Part shown: piece by piece, positions 45,067 through 53,422 of the stretch
How the letters are laid out: each line of letters starts with the position of its first letter
Numbering within the stretch: position 1 is the first letter of the stretch
NCBI GenBank assembly: GCA_964372215.1
Contig: CAYJQC010000004.1
Location: forward strand, 1-64,000
Length of the DNA stretch: 64,000 nucleotides
Origin: DAIMFL01 sp964372215
GTDB lineage: Bacteria > Pseudomonadota > Alphaproteobacteria > Dongiales > Dongiaceae
Direction: 5' to 3'
The notes under the pieces: model-generated
Database searches by the model: none
What the model was told of the DNA's origin: nothing
The model's input: only the letters and a program-made list of their open reading frames with translations
Position numbers and translations under genes: made by a program

Positions 45067-46059
45067 TCAGCGCCAGACTGCGTCGCACACCCGCACCAGG
45101 TTCTGGCCCAGGATACCGCAGATGGCTGTCTCGCCATATCCGGCCGCCAGCATCAGCCCCGTCAGCTCGACCAGTTGGGTGGGTTGCGCGTAGTGCACGC
45201 CGGGCCAATCGGATCGCGCCGCATCCGGCCATTCCTCCGGCCGGGCGCGCATGAAGGCATTGAGCCGCGCGGTCTCGAACACCACGTCGAGGCCGAGGCA
45301 GGCATGTTCCGCGCTGACCAGCTGCACGACGTGATCGAGGTGACGGAACATGGTCTCGCTCCCGACCGCGTCGTCGCCCAGATAGATGCTGGAACCGGAG
45401 AGGCCCAGCAGGCCGCCGGTCGCGGCGCAGGCGCGGATCTGCTCGTCGGTCAGATTGCGGAAATGCGGATGGACCGCGGCGCAATTGGAGTGGCTGAATA
45501 CCGCCGGCCTGGTCGCCATTGCCAGGGCATCCAGCGAGGTGCGGACGCCGGTGTGGCTGAGGTCGAGCAGCATGCCGATGCGCTCCATTTCGGCGACGAC
45601 TCGCCTGCCGAAGCGGGTGAGCCCGCCATCGCTCTCCTCGGCGCAGCCGCCGCCCACCGAATCGGCCTGGTTGAAGGCGAGCAGATTGTGCCGCACGCCC
45701 AGGCGATAGAAGGCCTCGATCAGGTCGAGATTGCGCGCGAAGCAACGGGTGCCCTCAAAATGCAGCAGCACGGCCAGGTTGCCGGCCTTGCGCGCGGCCT
45801 CGATCCCAGCGACGCTTTCCGCCAGCTGGACGCCGGCGGTGGCCTGGATGCGTCGTCGCGCCGTCGCCACGCGGTTGAATGCCTGGCCGCTGGTGTGGTT
45901 GTCACCGGCGATGGTGAGCGAGATGACGTCGTAGCCGGCGGCGCGGAAACCGGCCAGGCGGTGCAGGTCGTTGCCGACTTCGGGCTCGAGCGGCCAGATA
46001 TTGTCCCAGACCAGGGAATCTTGGACCAGGGCCTGGGCTTCCATGCGCCGGGCGGTCAT
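45067..46059 (-). CDS. Peptidase M19 (membrane dipeptidase) homologue
   Basis: A 330-aa M19-type TIM barrel. The bridging Glu region (LLHFEGTRCFA), His in MLLDLSHTG and His in VFSHSNCAA are all recognisable, with GLDVVFE near the C-terminus. The usual N-terminal HxD metal motif (DGHxD) is replaced by VWDNIWPLEPE, so one metal site is altered and the activity may not be a dipeptidase. The ATG overlaps the OsmC stop (ATGA). It lies within the carnitine-like operon; its role there is unknown. Confidence 0.75.
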   Translation of the reverse strand: MTARRMEAQALVQDSLVWDNIWPLEPEVGNDLHRLAGFRAAGYDVISLTIAGDNHTSGQAFNRVATARRRIQATAGVQLAESVAGIEAARKAGNLAVLLHFEGTRCFARNLDLIEAFYRLGVRHNLLAFNQADSVGGGCAEESDGGLTRFGRRVVAEMERIGMLLDLSHTGVRTSLDALAMATRPAVFSHSNCAAVHPHFRNLTDEQIRACAATGGLLGLSGSSIYLGDDAVGSETMFRHLDHVVQLVSAEHACLGLDVVFETARLNAFMRARPEEWPDAARSDWPGVHYAQPTQLVELTGLMLAAGYGETAICGILGQNLVRVCDAVWR

Positions 46060-46553
46060 TGCGCCAGCTCGATGGTGACCGGCGTGGCGCCGCGGCAGGT
46101 GTCTAGCATGGGACAACCGCGATCCGCCGCCGCCAGCAGGCGCACCAGCTGATCCGGCGACGCGTCGCTGTCGATGGCGACGGCGAGATTCACCGACTGG
46201 AAGCCAGACCGCACGGCGGGATCGGTATCGAAAAAGCCGCGGATGTCGAGGTCTCCGGCAATCTCGACCTGGATCAGGCCGACCTTGATCCCCTGCAGGG
46301 CGGCATGGCAGCGGATGGTGACCGAAACGCTGCTGGCCACCGCCGCCAATAGGGCCTCGGCAGGATTGACGGCGCTGTCCTCGCCGCCGAAGACCTTGGG
46401 TTCGTCGATCACCACGATATGGCGGCCGAACCGGCCCTCGGCCCGCATGTTGCCGCTTTGAACGGTGGTCCCGGCGATCGGCTCGCGGCATTCTGCCGAG
46501 TCGCCCTTGCGCGCGGTGGCTTGGTGCTGCTGCATCGTCGCGCGAAGAGTCAT
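46056..46553 (-). CDS. OsmC-family protein
   Basis: A 165-aa OsmC/Ohr-fold protein. The start is set at 46553 (AGAGG seven bases upstream); the longer frame would overlap the SDR gene. Visible: FGRHIVVIDEPKVFGGEDSA, the helix with NPAEALLAAVASSVSVTIRC, whose Cys is the usual first redox Cys, and a second Cys in RGCPMLDTCRG. The family reduces organic hydroperoxides or binds thiols and CoA. It is coupled to the M19 gene by a 4-nt overlap. Confidence 0.8.
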   Translation of the reverse strand: MTLRATMQQHQATARKGDSAECREPIAGTTVQSGNMRAEGRFGRHIVVIDEPKVFGGEDSAVNPAEALLAAVASSVSVTIRCHAALQGIKVGLIQVEIAGDLDIRGFFDTDPAVRSGFQSVNLAVAIDSDASPDQLVRLLAAADRGCPMLDTCRGATPVTIELAQ

Positions 46554-46569
46554 GGCATGGCCTCTCGTG

Positions 46570-47340
46570 TCAGGCTTCCCATTCGATGTTGCCATCGACG
46601 CCGATCATCTGTCCGGAGACATGCCGCCCGGAATCGGAGCACAGGAACAGCACCATATCGGCGATTTCTGCCGGCTGGATCTTGCTGCGCATGGAGACGA
46701 AGTTCAGCGCCTCCTGCTCGACCTCTTCCGCCGTGCGTCCCTCCTGCTGGGCGATGCGGGCGATGATGCCGCGCATGCGCTCGTTGTCGATCATGCCGGG
46801 CAGGATGGCATTGATGCGGATGTTGTCAGGGCCGAGCTCGCGGGCCAGCGCCTTGGTCAGGCCTTCGACGCCGGCTTTGCTGGCGACATAGGGTGTGCGA
46901 AAAGGCATGACCGTCTTGGTCGAGCCGGTGGAGAAGTTGACGATGGCGCCGCGCTTGTTGCGGCGCATGTCCGGCACCGCCTGGCGGATGGTCAGGAACA
47001 TCGAATCGAGATTGGCGGCGATGGTGGCGCGCCAATCGGCGAAGCTGAGCATCTCGATCGGCCCGCGCGGCCCGGCGATGCCCACGGTGTTGACCAGGAC
47101 GTCGATCGGACCCATGCGTGAGCGGGCCTCGGCGAACAGATCGGCGACCTGCGCCTCGTCCGACACGTCGCAGACGGTGCCGCCGAGCTTCGGATTGGTC
47201 GCCAGCACCTGCGACAGCAGGTCCGCATTGATGTCGCAGATATGCACATTGTCGCCACGGCCGAGGAATTTCTCGGCCATCGCCCGGCCGACGCTTTGCC
47301 CGGCCGCCGTGACGACGACGTTTTGCGGACGATAGGTCAT
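46570..47340 (-). CDS. Short-chain dehydrogenase/reductase
   Basis: A 256-aa SDR. The cofactor motif is slightly unusual (TAAGQSVGRAMA instead of TGxxxGxG), followed by DIN at the end of beta-2, favouring NAD. NNAG-type position: NTVGIAGP. Catalytic Ser in NFSTGST and YxxxK in YVASKAG. The C-terminus SGQMIGVDGNIEWEA is typical. It overlaps the dehydrogenase at 47337 by 4 nt. It likely oxidises a hydroxyl substrate of the operon. Confidence 0.85.
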   Translation of the reverse strand: MTYRPQNVVVTAAGQSVGRAMAEKFLGRGDNVHICDINADLLSQVLATNPKLGGTVCDVSDEAQVADLFAEARSRMGPIDVLVNTVGIAGPRGPIEMLSFADWRATIAANLDSMFLTIRQAVPDMRRNKRGAIVNFSTGSTKTVMPFRTPYVASKAGVEGLTKALARELGPDNIRINAILPGMIDNERMRGIIARIAQQEGRTAEEVEQEALNFVSMRSKIQPAEIADMVLFLCSDSGRHVSGQMIGVDGNIEWEA

Positions 47341-48296
47341 TTCTTCGCCTCATGGCGGCGCTTGAGCTGGTTCAGCTCCTTCACCATGACGTCCCGTTTG
47401 CGGACGAAGGCGGCGACGCCGGCGACGCACTCGCGTTGCTCGATGGCCACGCCGATCTGCTTCAGCACCGTGGGATCGAAGCGCGGTGGGGCGGAATCGA
47501 GGTCACCCATCAGCGTGGCGTAGGAATTGCCGTAGCGCTCGAAGTATTGCGCGATTCCCTCATCGGCGTTGGCGTGGTTGGCGCCGAAATTGCCGATGGT
47601 GGCCCAGCGCAAGGCAAGCGCGTCGCGGATCACCGCATCCACCGCCACTGCGTCGGCCACGCCGGTCTCCACCAGATGCAGCGCTTCTCGCACCACGGCG
47701 GCCTGGATGCGGTTGCCGAGGAAGCCTTTCACGTAGCGGTTCATGCGCACCGGAATCTGGCCGCAGGCCGCTAGCATGGCGCAGGCCTTTTGCAGGATTG
47801 CCGGATCGGTGCCCGGCGCGCCAAGCATTTCGACCACCGGCATCAGGTGCGGCGGGTTGAAGGGATGTGCCATGACGCAGCGCCGCTCGCCGGGCAGGCC
47901 CTTGGCGATCTCGCCGATGTCGAGCGCCGAGGTGGAGGAGGCGATAATCGTCTTCGCCGGCGCCAGGCGGTCGAGCTCGGCGAACAAGGCTTGCTTCACC
48001 TCCAGCCTTTCCGGCGCGCTCTCCTGCACGTAGTCGGCATCGGCCAGGGCCATCACCAGATCGCTTTCGCCGCGCGTCGATTTCAGGATGAGGTCGCGCT
48101 CGGACGCAGTCACGAATCCCTCGGCCACGTCGGCCGCCAGATCCTGCGCCAGCCATGCCTGAGTCTGGAGAATCTGCGCCGAATTGGGGTCATGGATGCG
48201 CACCTCCGCACCATGCGGGGCGAAGACGCGGATCCAGCCGCGGCCGATCACCCCGGCGCCGACCAATGCGACGATCTTGGGAACAGCAGAAGTCAT
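47337..48296 (-). CDS. 3-hydroxyacyl-CoA dehydrogenase family (lambda-crystallin / carnitine dehydrogenase type)
   Basis: A 319-aa NAD-dependent dehydrogenase. Rossmann motif VALVGAGVIGRGW at the N-terminus, HPFNPPHLMPVVE (catalytic His), and the C-terminal 3HCDH domain (GFLGNRIQAAVVREALHLVE). It most resembles lambda-crystallin/L-gulonate dehydrogenases and L-carnitine dehydrogenases of about 320 aa. With BKACE next door, oxidation of carnitine to dehydrocarnitine is the attractive reading. No thioesterase domain is fused. The start 48296 is chosen over a longer frame lying over dctM. Confidence 0.75.
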   Translation of the reverse strand: MTSAVPKIVALVGAGVIGRGWIRVFAPHGAEVRIHDPNSAQILQTQAWLAQDLAADVAEGFVTASERDLILKSTRGESDLVMALADADYVQESAPERLEVKQALFAELDRLAPAKTIIASSTSALDIGEIAKGLPGERRCVMAHPFNPPHLMPVVEMLGAPGTDPAILQKACAMLAACGQIPVRMNRYVKGFLGNRIQAAVVREALHLVETGVADAVAVDAVIRDALALRWATIGNFGANHANADEGIAQYFERYGNSYATLMGDLDSAPPRFDPTVLKQIGVAIEQRECVAGVAAFVRKRDVMVKELNQLKRRHEAKK

Positions 48297-48316
48297 CTGG
48301 GCGCGCTCCTGAACAT

Positions 48317-49630
48317 CTAGGGAAACAGCTTGTCCGGCAGCCAGGTCACGCTCTCCGGAATGAACATGACGATCAGCAGCACGATCACCTTGATGCCGAT
48401 GAAGGGGCCGATCGACTTGTAGATGTCGAACATGGTCACGTCCTTTGGTGCGACTCCTTTGAGATAGAACAGGGCGAAGCCATAGGGCGGCGTCTGAATG
48501 GCAATCTCCAGGTTGAGGATCATCAGGATGCCGAACCACACCGGATCAAAGCCGAGGGCGACGGCGATCGGCGTAAACAAGGGCGCGCAGATCAGCACGA
48601 TGACATATTCATCGATGAAGCAGCCGAGAATGAGCATGGTAAACTGCATCACCAGAATAACGCCCATGGGGCTCAGGCCCGCGTTGTCGAACACGCCGTC
48701 CAGCAGCTTGGCAGCGCCCATCAGCAGATTGAAGTTGGAGAGGACGGTGGCGCCGATCAGTATCCACAGGCACATGGCGGTCAGGCGCATGGTGTCGACC
48801 GAGCATTGGCGCAAGGCGCGCAGGCCGAACTTGCGGAAGAACAGCGCCAGGATACAGGCGCCGAAGGCGCCCATGGCGCCGGCCTCTGTCGGCGTCGCCA
48901 TGCCGGTCAAGATGGTGCCGAGCACGCAGAAGATCAGCGAGAAGGCGAGTAGGCCGTTGCGTATTGCGAGCGCCTTGTCCTTCCAGCTGCCAAGCTCTTC
49001 GACGCTTAGAGGCGGGCCGTCTTGCGGTCGCAGCCAGCAGCGCAGGCCGATGTAGAGAACGAAGAATCCGACCATGATTCCGGCGGGGATCAGCGCGCCG
49101 GCGAACATCTGGCCCAGTGAAGCCTTGGTCATGGCACTGAACAGCACCATGGGAATCGACGGCGGGATGAGGATCCCCAGCCCGCCGCCGGCCATGATGG
49201 CGCCGAGGGCCAGGTGACGGTTGTAGCCGCGCTTCAGCATCGGCGGCAGGGCGACGGTACCTGCGGTCATCACCCCGGCGCCGATGATCCCGACCATGGC
49301 GCTGAACAGTGTGCAGGTCAGGATGACGCCGATCGCCAGTCCGCCGCGCAGGCGGCCCGCCAACACATGCACCGAATGGAACATGGCTTCGCCCATGCCC
49401 GATCGCATCAGGACTTGGCCCATGAAAATGAACAGCGGAATCGCCAGCAGCAGGAAGTTGGTGATCGAATTGATTGTCGTGGTGGTGATCAGGTTGAAGG
49501 CCTGCGGACCCCAGTAGAAATAGCCGAAGATCATCGCGATGCCGCCAAGCGACAGGCCGATCGGCGCGCCAAGCGCGAACATCAGCAGCATGGAGCAGAA
49601 GATGGCGACGATGAGAAGCTCGATGCCCAT
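48317..49630 (-). CDS. dctM: TRAP transporter large permease DctM
   Basis: A 437-aa membrane protein with about 12-13 spans. The N-terminus MGIELLIVAIFCSMLLMFAL and conserved segments (FIMAGQVL-like FIFMGQVLMRSGMG, GGGLGILIPPSIPMVLFSAM, MATPTEAGAMGAF) define the TRAP DctM/SiaM family. It drives Na+- or H+-coupled uptake with DctQ and DctP. The adjacent metabolic genes suggest the substrate is their substrate. Confidence 0.92.
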   Translation of the reverse strand: MGIELLIVAIFCSMLLMFALGAPIGLSLGGIAMIFGYFYWGPQAFNLITTTTINSITNFLLLAIPLFIFMGQVLMRSGMGEAMFHSVHVLAGRLRGGLAIGVILTCTLFSAMVGIIGAGVMTAGTVALPPMLKRGYNRHLALGAIMAGGGLGILIPPSIPMVLFSAMTKASLGQMFAGALIPAGIMVGFFVLYIGLRCWLRPQDGPPLSVEELGSWKDKALAIRNGLLAFSLIFCVLGTILTGMATPTEAGAMGAFGACILALFFRKFGLRALRQCSVDTMRLTAMCLWILIGATVLSNFNLLMGAAKLLDGVFDNAGLSPMGVILVMQFTMLILGCFIDEYVIVLICAPLFTPIAVALGFDPVWFGILMILNLEIAIQTPPYGFALFYLKGVAPKDVTMFDIYKSIGPFIGIKVIVLLIVMFIPESVTWLPDKLFP

Positions 49631-49642
49631 GACCGGTGCGCC

Positions 49643-50197
49643 TCAGACTCGGGTTTCGATGATCTCGGACTGGTGTTCGGAAAAGGACTCCAGCGGCTGT
49701 CCGGTCAGCGCGACATGCAGATTGCGAATCCAATGCGCGAAGGTCTGCAGCAGCAGCAGGAATCCGCCGATCGAGATTGCCAGGATGAAATGACCCATCG
49801 GCGGCCCCCAGTCGGTCGGGCGGCGCAGGCCGAGTTCGATGGCCTTGATGCCTTCATGCCAGGCATAGACGACCACCAGGATCAGGAAGAACATCATCAC
49901 CAGGCTGGTCAGCGAGTCGCACACGGCGCGGCCACGCGGGCTGAGGCGAGAGTAAACCAGGTCGACATTGATATGCGCATGCTCCTTCATCACGAAGGCG
50001 CCGCCGAGCAGGCCGATGTAGCCGAACAGGAAAATCGAGACGTCCTGCGCCCACAAGGTCGGCGCGTCGAAGAAGTAGCGGCTGATGACCTCGTAGACCA
50101 GAGACAGGATCATCAGCGGCACAAGGGCGGCTACCGAATAGCCGACGATCATCGACAGCCGGTCGATGGTGCGCAGCAGCAGCTTGAGCAGCGTCAT
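49643..50197 (-). CDS. dctQ: TRAP transporter small permease DctQ
   Basis: A 184-aa protein with four membrane spans (SMIVGYSVAALVPLMILSLV, VSIFLFGYIGLLGGAFVM, LTSLVMMFFLILVVVYAW, FILAISIGGFLLLLQTF) and the DctQ motif HAHINVDLVY. It pairs with DctM, 12 nt downstream. Confidence 0.9.
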   Translation of the reverse strand: MTLLKLLLRTIDRLSMIVGYSVAALVPLMILSLVYEVISRYFFDAPTLWAQDVSIFLFGYIGLLGGAFVMKEHAHINVDLVYSRLSPRGRAVCDSLTSLVMMFFLILVVVYAWHEGIKAIELGLRRPTDWGPPMGHFILAISIGGFLLLLQTFAHWIRNLHVALTGQPLESFSEHQSEIIETRV

Positions 50198-50316
50198 GAC
50201 GTCCCCTCACGCAGAGCGGAATTCGGGCGTGGGCGTGGCGCCGTCTGCCGCGGTGGAGAGCCGCCGGGCGGCATAGATCGCCCGGCGGTCATCCGTGTCG
50301 TCGGTGTCGCGCGGGC

Positions 50317-51342
50317 TCAGCCGACTTTGGCCATGAACTCGCGCTGCAGCTTCACCAGCTTGGCGCTGTACGGATCGCTGGCTTCGTATTCCGGCAGCAG
50401 GGCCTCGGCCGCCGCTTTCCAGGCGGCCTTGTCCTCGTCGGAGGGGCCGGCGCCCCAGACCATGCCGCCGTCCTTCATCTCGGCCACCGCGGCGCCGACG
50501 CTGACCGTAGATTCATTGGCCTGCGCGTTGCCGTGCCACACGTTGCAGGTCTCGACGATTGCCTTGATGTCGTCCGGCAAGGCGTTCCACTTGTCCATGT
50601 TGACCACCAGCGGCGAGACTTGGCTGGCGGTCACCGCGACAGGGTAGAAGTTCTTGGCGATCTCGTAGAACTTGCCGTCGCGGTAGTCGATCAGGTTCGA
50701 CGACGCGCAACCGTCGATTACGCCGGTGGCGAGCGCGGTATAGGTCTCGCCGAAGGCCATGGTCACCGGCTGGACGCCGAACTGGGCGACGAACTTGCCA
50801 TAGCCGCCCGGCGCGCGCAGCTTCAGGCCCTTGAGGTCGCTGAGGCTGTTGATCGGGTTCTTGGTGATGAGATAGACGCCGGGCTGGAAATACGGTCCGA
50901 CGTTGTAGAGGCCGACCGATGCATAGGCCTCGCGCACCGCCTCCAGCCAGCCGCCGCGGTAGAACAAGGCGAGCAGCCCCGCCAAATTGTCCGGACCGCC
51001 GGGCAGGCCGAGTTCGACGATGCCCGCCGGCAGTTCGCCGGCATGCAGCGCCATATAGGGACAACCGGCTTCGACCAGGCCCGACATAGTGGCCTGCAGC
51101 ACCTCCGTTGCGCCGACGCCTTCGCCGTCGAACAGCGGACTGATTTCCAGCCGTCCGCCGGTCGCGCGCTTCACAAGATCGGCGAAGCCCTGATAGACGG
51201 CGCCATAGGACGTGCCCCGCGGATACAGGTTGGCCATGCGCCAGCTGAACTCAGCCGCCGCCGAGGCCGGCTTGGTCGTCGAAAGCGCACCGGCGGCCAA
51301 AGCGCCAACCCCGACTGCGCTCAAGAATTGCCTCCGCTCCAT
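50317..51342 (-). CDS. dctP: TRAP transporter substrate-binding protein DctP
   Basis: A 341-aa periplasmic protein. ATG 51342 follows AAGGAAGGG. The N-terminus MERRQFLSAVGVGALAAGAL suggests Tat or Sec export. The conserved DctP region reads KNPINSLSDLKGLKLRAPGG, with the Arg that normally binds a substrate carboxylate. First gene of the transporter and catabolic operon, 364 nt from the divergent GntR gene. Confidence 0.9.
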   Translation of the reverse strand: MERRQFLSAVGVGALAAGALSTTKPASAAAEFSWRMANLYPRGTSYGAVYQGFADLVKRATGGRLEISPLFDGEGVGATEVLQATMSGLVEAGCPYMALHAGELPAGIVELGLPGGPDNLAGLLALFYRGGWLEAVREAYASVGLYNVGPYFQPGVYLITKNPINSLSDLKGLKLRAPGGYGKFVAQFGVQPVTMAFGETYTALATGVIDGCASSNLIDYRDGKFYEIAKNFYPVAVTASQVSPLVVNMDKWNALPDDIKAIVETCNVWHGNAQANESTVSVGAAVAEMKDGGMVWGAGPSDEDKAAWKAAAEALLPEYEASDPYSAKLVKLQREFMAKVG

Positions 51343-51526
51343 GATCCCTTCCTTTCTGGTTGGACGTATGAGTTGCATAGGCCAGGCAGGCTGCCTGCGC
51401 CGATACCGGTGGTCCGTTTATCGATGGTCGAGATGCCGGCATGCGCCGACCGCCAGCGCTACGCGGTGGCCGCGCTGCTGATTCCCTCCCCCTCATTCCC
51501 GCTGCCGGCAACTTCGGCCGGTCTAA

Positions 51527-51580
51527 TTTGATCAAACGATAGGTGGCACCTCGCGGCACTGTCAATACAGTTTGATCAAA
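51527..51580. promoter_or_regulatory. Two TTTGATCAAA palindromes (probable GntR operators)
   Basis: Identical 10-bp palindromes at 51527-51536 and 51571-51580, 44 nt apart (about four helical turns), in an AT-richer stretch between the divergent dctP and GntR genes. FCD-type GntR regulators bind such short TGATCA-centred palindromes. They probably control both divergent promoters; effector unknown. Confidence 0.65.
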
Positions 51581-51705
51581 ATGTATATTTGTCGAAACAG
51601 ACGGCGAGACCGCCGACAAGGCCCTTGCCAGGAATGGCGTCTCGCGGCGTATATGTGTGCTAATCAATCACACCACGCGACAACTGGGCGGAGCCTTCCA
51701 GCGCT

Positions 51706-52464
51706 ATGAGTGCCAGATTCGAACTCGGCGGCGGCGTCCGCTTGACTCTGCAGGAACGCACCTATCAGGCGGTCAAGAAGGCGCTGCTGCATGGCGAACT
51801 GATCGCCGGGCAATCGCTGACCGTGCGCGAGGTCGCCGAGAACATGGGCACGAGTCCGACGCCGGTGCGCGAAGCGATGCGCCGCCTGCTGACCGAGGGC
51901 GCGCTCGAATTGCTGCCCAACGGCACGGTGCGCGTGCGGCAGATGACCGGGGAGCAGCGGCAGCATTCGCGCGACGTCCGCATCATTCTGGAAGGGCTGG
52001 CGGCGCGCCGCGCCGCGACGCTGGCCAGACCGGACGAGATCGACTCGATGGAGCGGACAAACGATGAGATGAAGGCCGCGATCCTACGTGCCGACGTCAA
52101 ACGGTACTGCCAGAAGAACATGGAGTTTCATTTCCAGCTCTACCGGGCGGGGCGTTCTGAGATTGTCCTCGAGATCATCGAGCGGCTCTGGGTGCAGATT
52201 TCTCCGTTTCTGACCATCTACAGCATGGAACTGGTAAGCCAGCCGGCCAGGCGCACGGTCAAGATGCTGACCAGCCAGCATGACAGGATCATCCACGCCC
52301 TGCGCCGGCGGGACGGCGATGAGGCGGAAAGCGCCATTCGCGCCGATCTGTCGCAGACTTTCGAGGAAACGCCCGCTAACGCGCTTCTGTCGGGGCCACC
52401 GGCAGCGGACAATGTGCCGATCCGGCTGGCGTCGGCCAAGGCGCTGAAGACGGCGCGGCGCTGA
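51706..52464 (+). CDS. GntR-family regulator, FCD subfamily
   Basis: A 252-aa regulator. Winged helix (about 14-78): LTLQERTYQAVKKALLHGEL, LTVREVAENMGTSPTPVREA, then MRRLLTEGALELLPNG. The all-helical FCD effector domain (about 88-225) contains metal/ligand residues (NMEFHFQLYRAG, TSQHDRIIHALRRRDGDEAE). Divergent from dctP and likely the repressor of the carnitine-like operon. Confidence 0.92.
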   Translation: MSARFELGGGVRLTLQERTYQAVKKALLHGELIAGQSLTVREVAENMGTSPTPVREAMRRLLTEGALELLPNGTVRVRQMTGEQRQHSRDVRIILEGLAARRAATLARPDEIDSMERTNDEMKAAILRADVKRYCQKNMEFHFQLYRAGRSEIVLEIIERLWVQISPFLTIYSMELVSQPARRTVKMLTSQHDRIIHALRRRDGDEAESAIRADLSQTFEETPANALLSGPPAADNVPIRLASAKALKTARR

Positions 52465-52512
52465 CGCGCCGGCTTGCGCGATCGGCGGCGGCCAAAAGCC
52501 ACGCCGATCGAC

Positions 52513-52660
52513 TCAGGGGCAGTACCGCATCACCAGCGGCATGAACCACGGCCGGCCCCAATGGAAGAAACGCATGGTGAAGGCCAGATCGTCGAAGGCG
52601 GTGGCCGCATCCTTGGCGCCGAGGATGCGTCGCGCGATGACGTCGCCGAACCTGTCCCTA
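52513..52660 (-). pseudogene. C-terminal relic of a FAD-dependent oxidoreductase (tentative)
   Basis: The minus strand reads DRFGDVIARRILGAKDAATA, then FDDLAFTMRFFHWGRPWFMP and ends VMRYCP. The GRPWFMPLV pattern resembles the end of glycine/D-amino-acid-oxidase-type enzymes (typically GKPWFLPxxGxYY). Upstream it runs into a transposase relic, so only the tail remains. The family call is weak. Confidence 0.3.
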
Positions 52661-52669
52661 CCGAAAGCC

Positions 52670-52890
52670 AGATCCGAACGTATGAACGATGCAGACCGCC
52701 GACCTGCGGAACGATCTGGATCCGGCCCGCGCATTGGGTCGGTCGTCTCAAGGGCGTGTCTTTGATCAGAGCAAGGTGGGTCCGCGTGCCGTTGTGGTAA
52801 GGTGCGTATGCACGAAGCACCCGGCGTAGATGCGCCTCATTGAAGATGAAGAGGTGGTCCAGACACTCGCGGCAAACTGTGCGGGGCGCT
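52670..52890 (-). mobile_element. rve-type transposase C-terminal relic
   Basis: The minus strand encodes CLDHLFIFNEAHLRRVLRAY, then NGTRTHLALIKDTPLRRPTQ and GGLHRSYVRI. This is the C-terminus of a widespread integrase-core transposase (consensus YN..RTHLSL.KD.P..R...GGLHH.Y.R). The catalytic residues are absent. Confidence 0.65.
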
Positions 52891-52899
52891 CCGATACTA

Positions 52900-52950
52900 G
52901 GGCACGATTCACCGATCAGGTTGAATCAACCTGATCGGTGAATCGTGCCC
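52900..52950. repeat. Perfect 25-bp-arm palindrome
   Basis: GGGCACGATTCACCGATCAG plus GTTGA (52900-52924) is repeated exactly in inverse (52926-52950) around a single A. It is longer than an operator and lacks a long T-run. It shares GATTCACCGATC with the next palindrome. Confidence 0.8.
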
Positions 52951-52964
52951 TTCTTTCGATAGAG

Positions 52965-53016
52965 TAGAGCGTGATTCACCGATCGAACCGAGCGGGTTCG
53001 ATCGGATCACGCTCTA
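52965..53016. repeat. Second, imperfect palindrome of the same type
   Basis: TAGAGCGTGATTCACCGATC plus GAACC pairs with GGGTTCGATCGGATCACGCT plus CTA, with a three-base bulge (TCA) and a GAGC loop. TAGAGCGTGATC...GATCACGCTCTA elements recur between genes in alphaproteobacteria as REP-like hairpins (recollection, not checked). Confidence 0.65.
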
Positions 53017-53123
53017 GGCCACTGAGGCGGCGATATTGTGCGGCTGCGGCGGAGTAAGAGCCGGCCAGTGGTAGAGCTTGTTCTTGTCATGTTGACGAGA
53101 GGAAGCCGAAGGGATGTCCGCCG

Positions 53124-53309
53124 TTGACAAACGGCCGCTTCCGAGCGGAATGCCTGAACGCCCACTGGTTTTTGAGCCTTGCCGATGCGAGGGAAAAGTT
53201 GGAGGATTGGCGCAAGTACTACAATGAGGAACGCCCGCATGGGGCGATCGGGCATAAGGCCTCGATGACGTTACTGAATCTCGGCGGCGCAGCCCGCCCG
53301 CCGCCGTGA
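53124..53309 (+). mobile_element. IS3-family OrfB relic (C-terminus)
   Basis: The plus strand reads NGRFRAECLNAHWFLSLADA, then REKLEDWRKYYNEERPHGAI. This is the end of an IS3-family OrfB (consensus NGRLRDECLN.HWF.SL.DAR...W..DYN..RPH). The catalytic Glu region lies just before the break. 53310-53422 contains the IS end and no gene. Confidence 0.7.
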
Positions 53310-53422
53310 CCGAGCCGGAGAACGCTACCATCCAGCGATCCAAAGAATGGTCTCGGACCAAGGACGCACGGACTTTCCTCATCGTTGGATGAGATGAGGG
53401 TCTCACGTCAAAGCGCTTCGAC

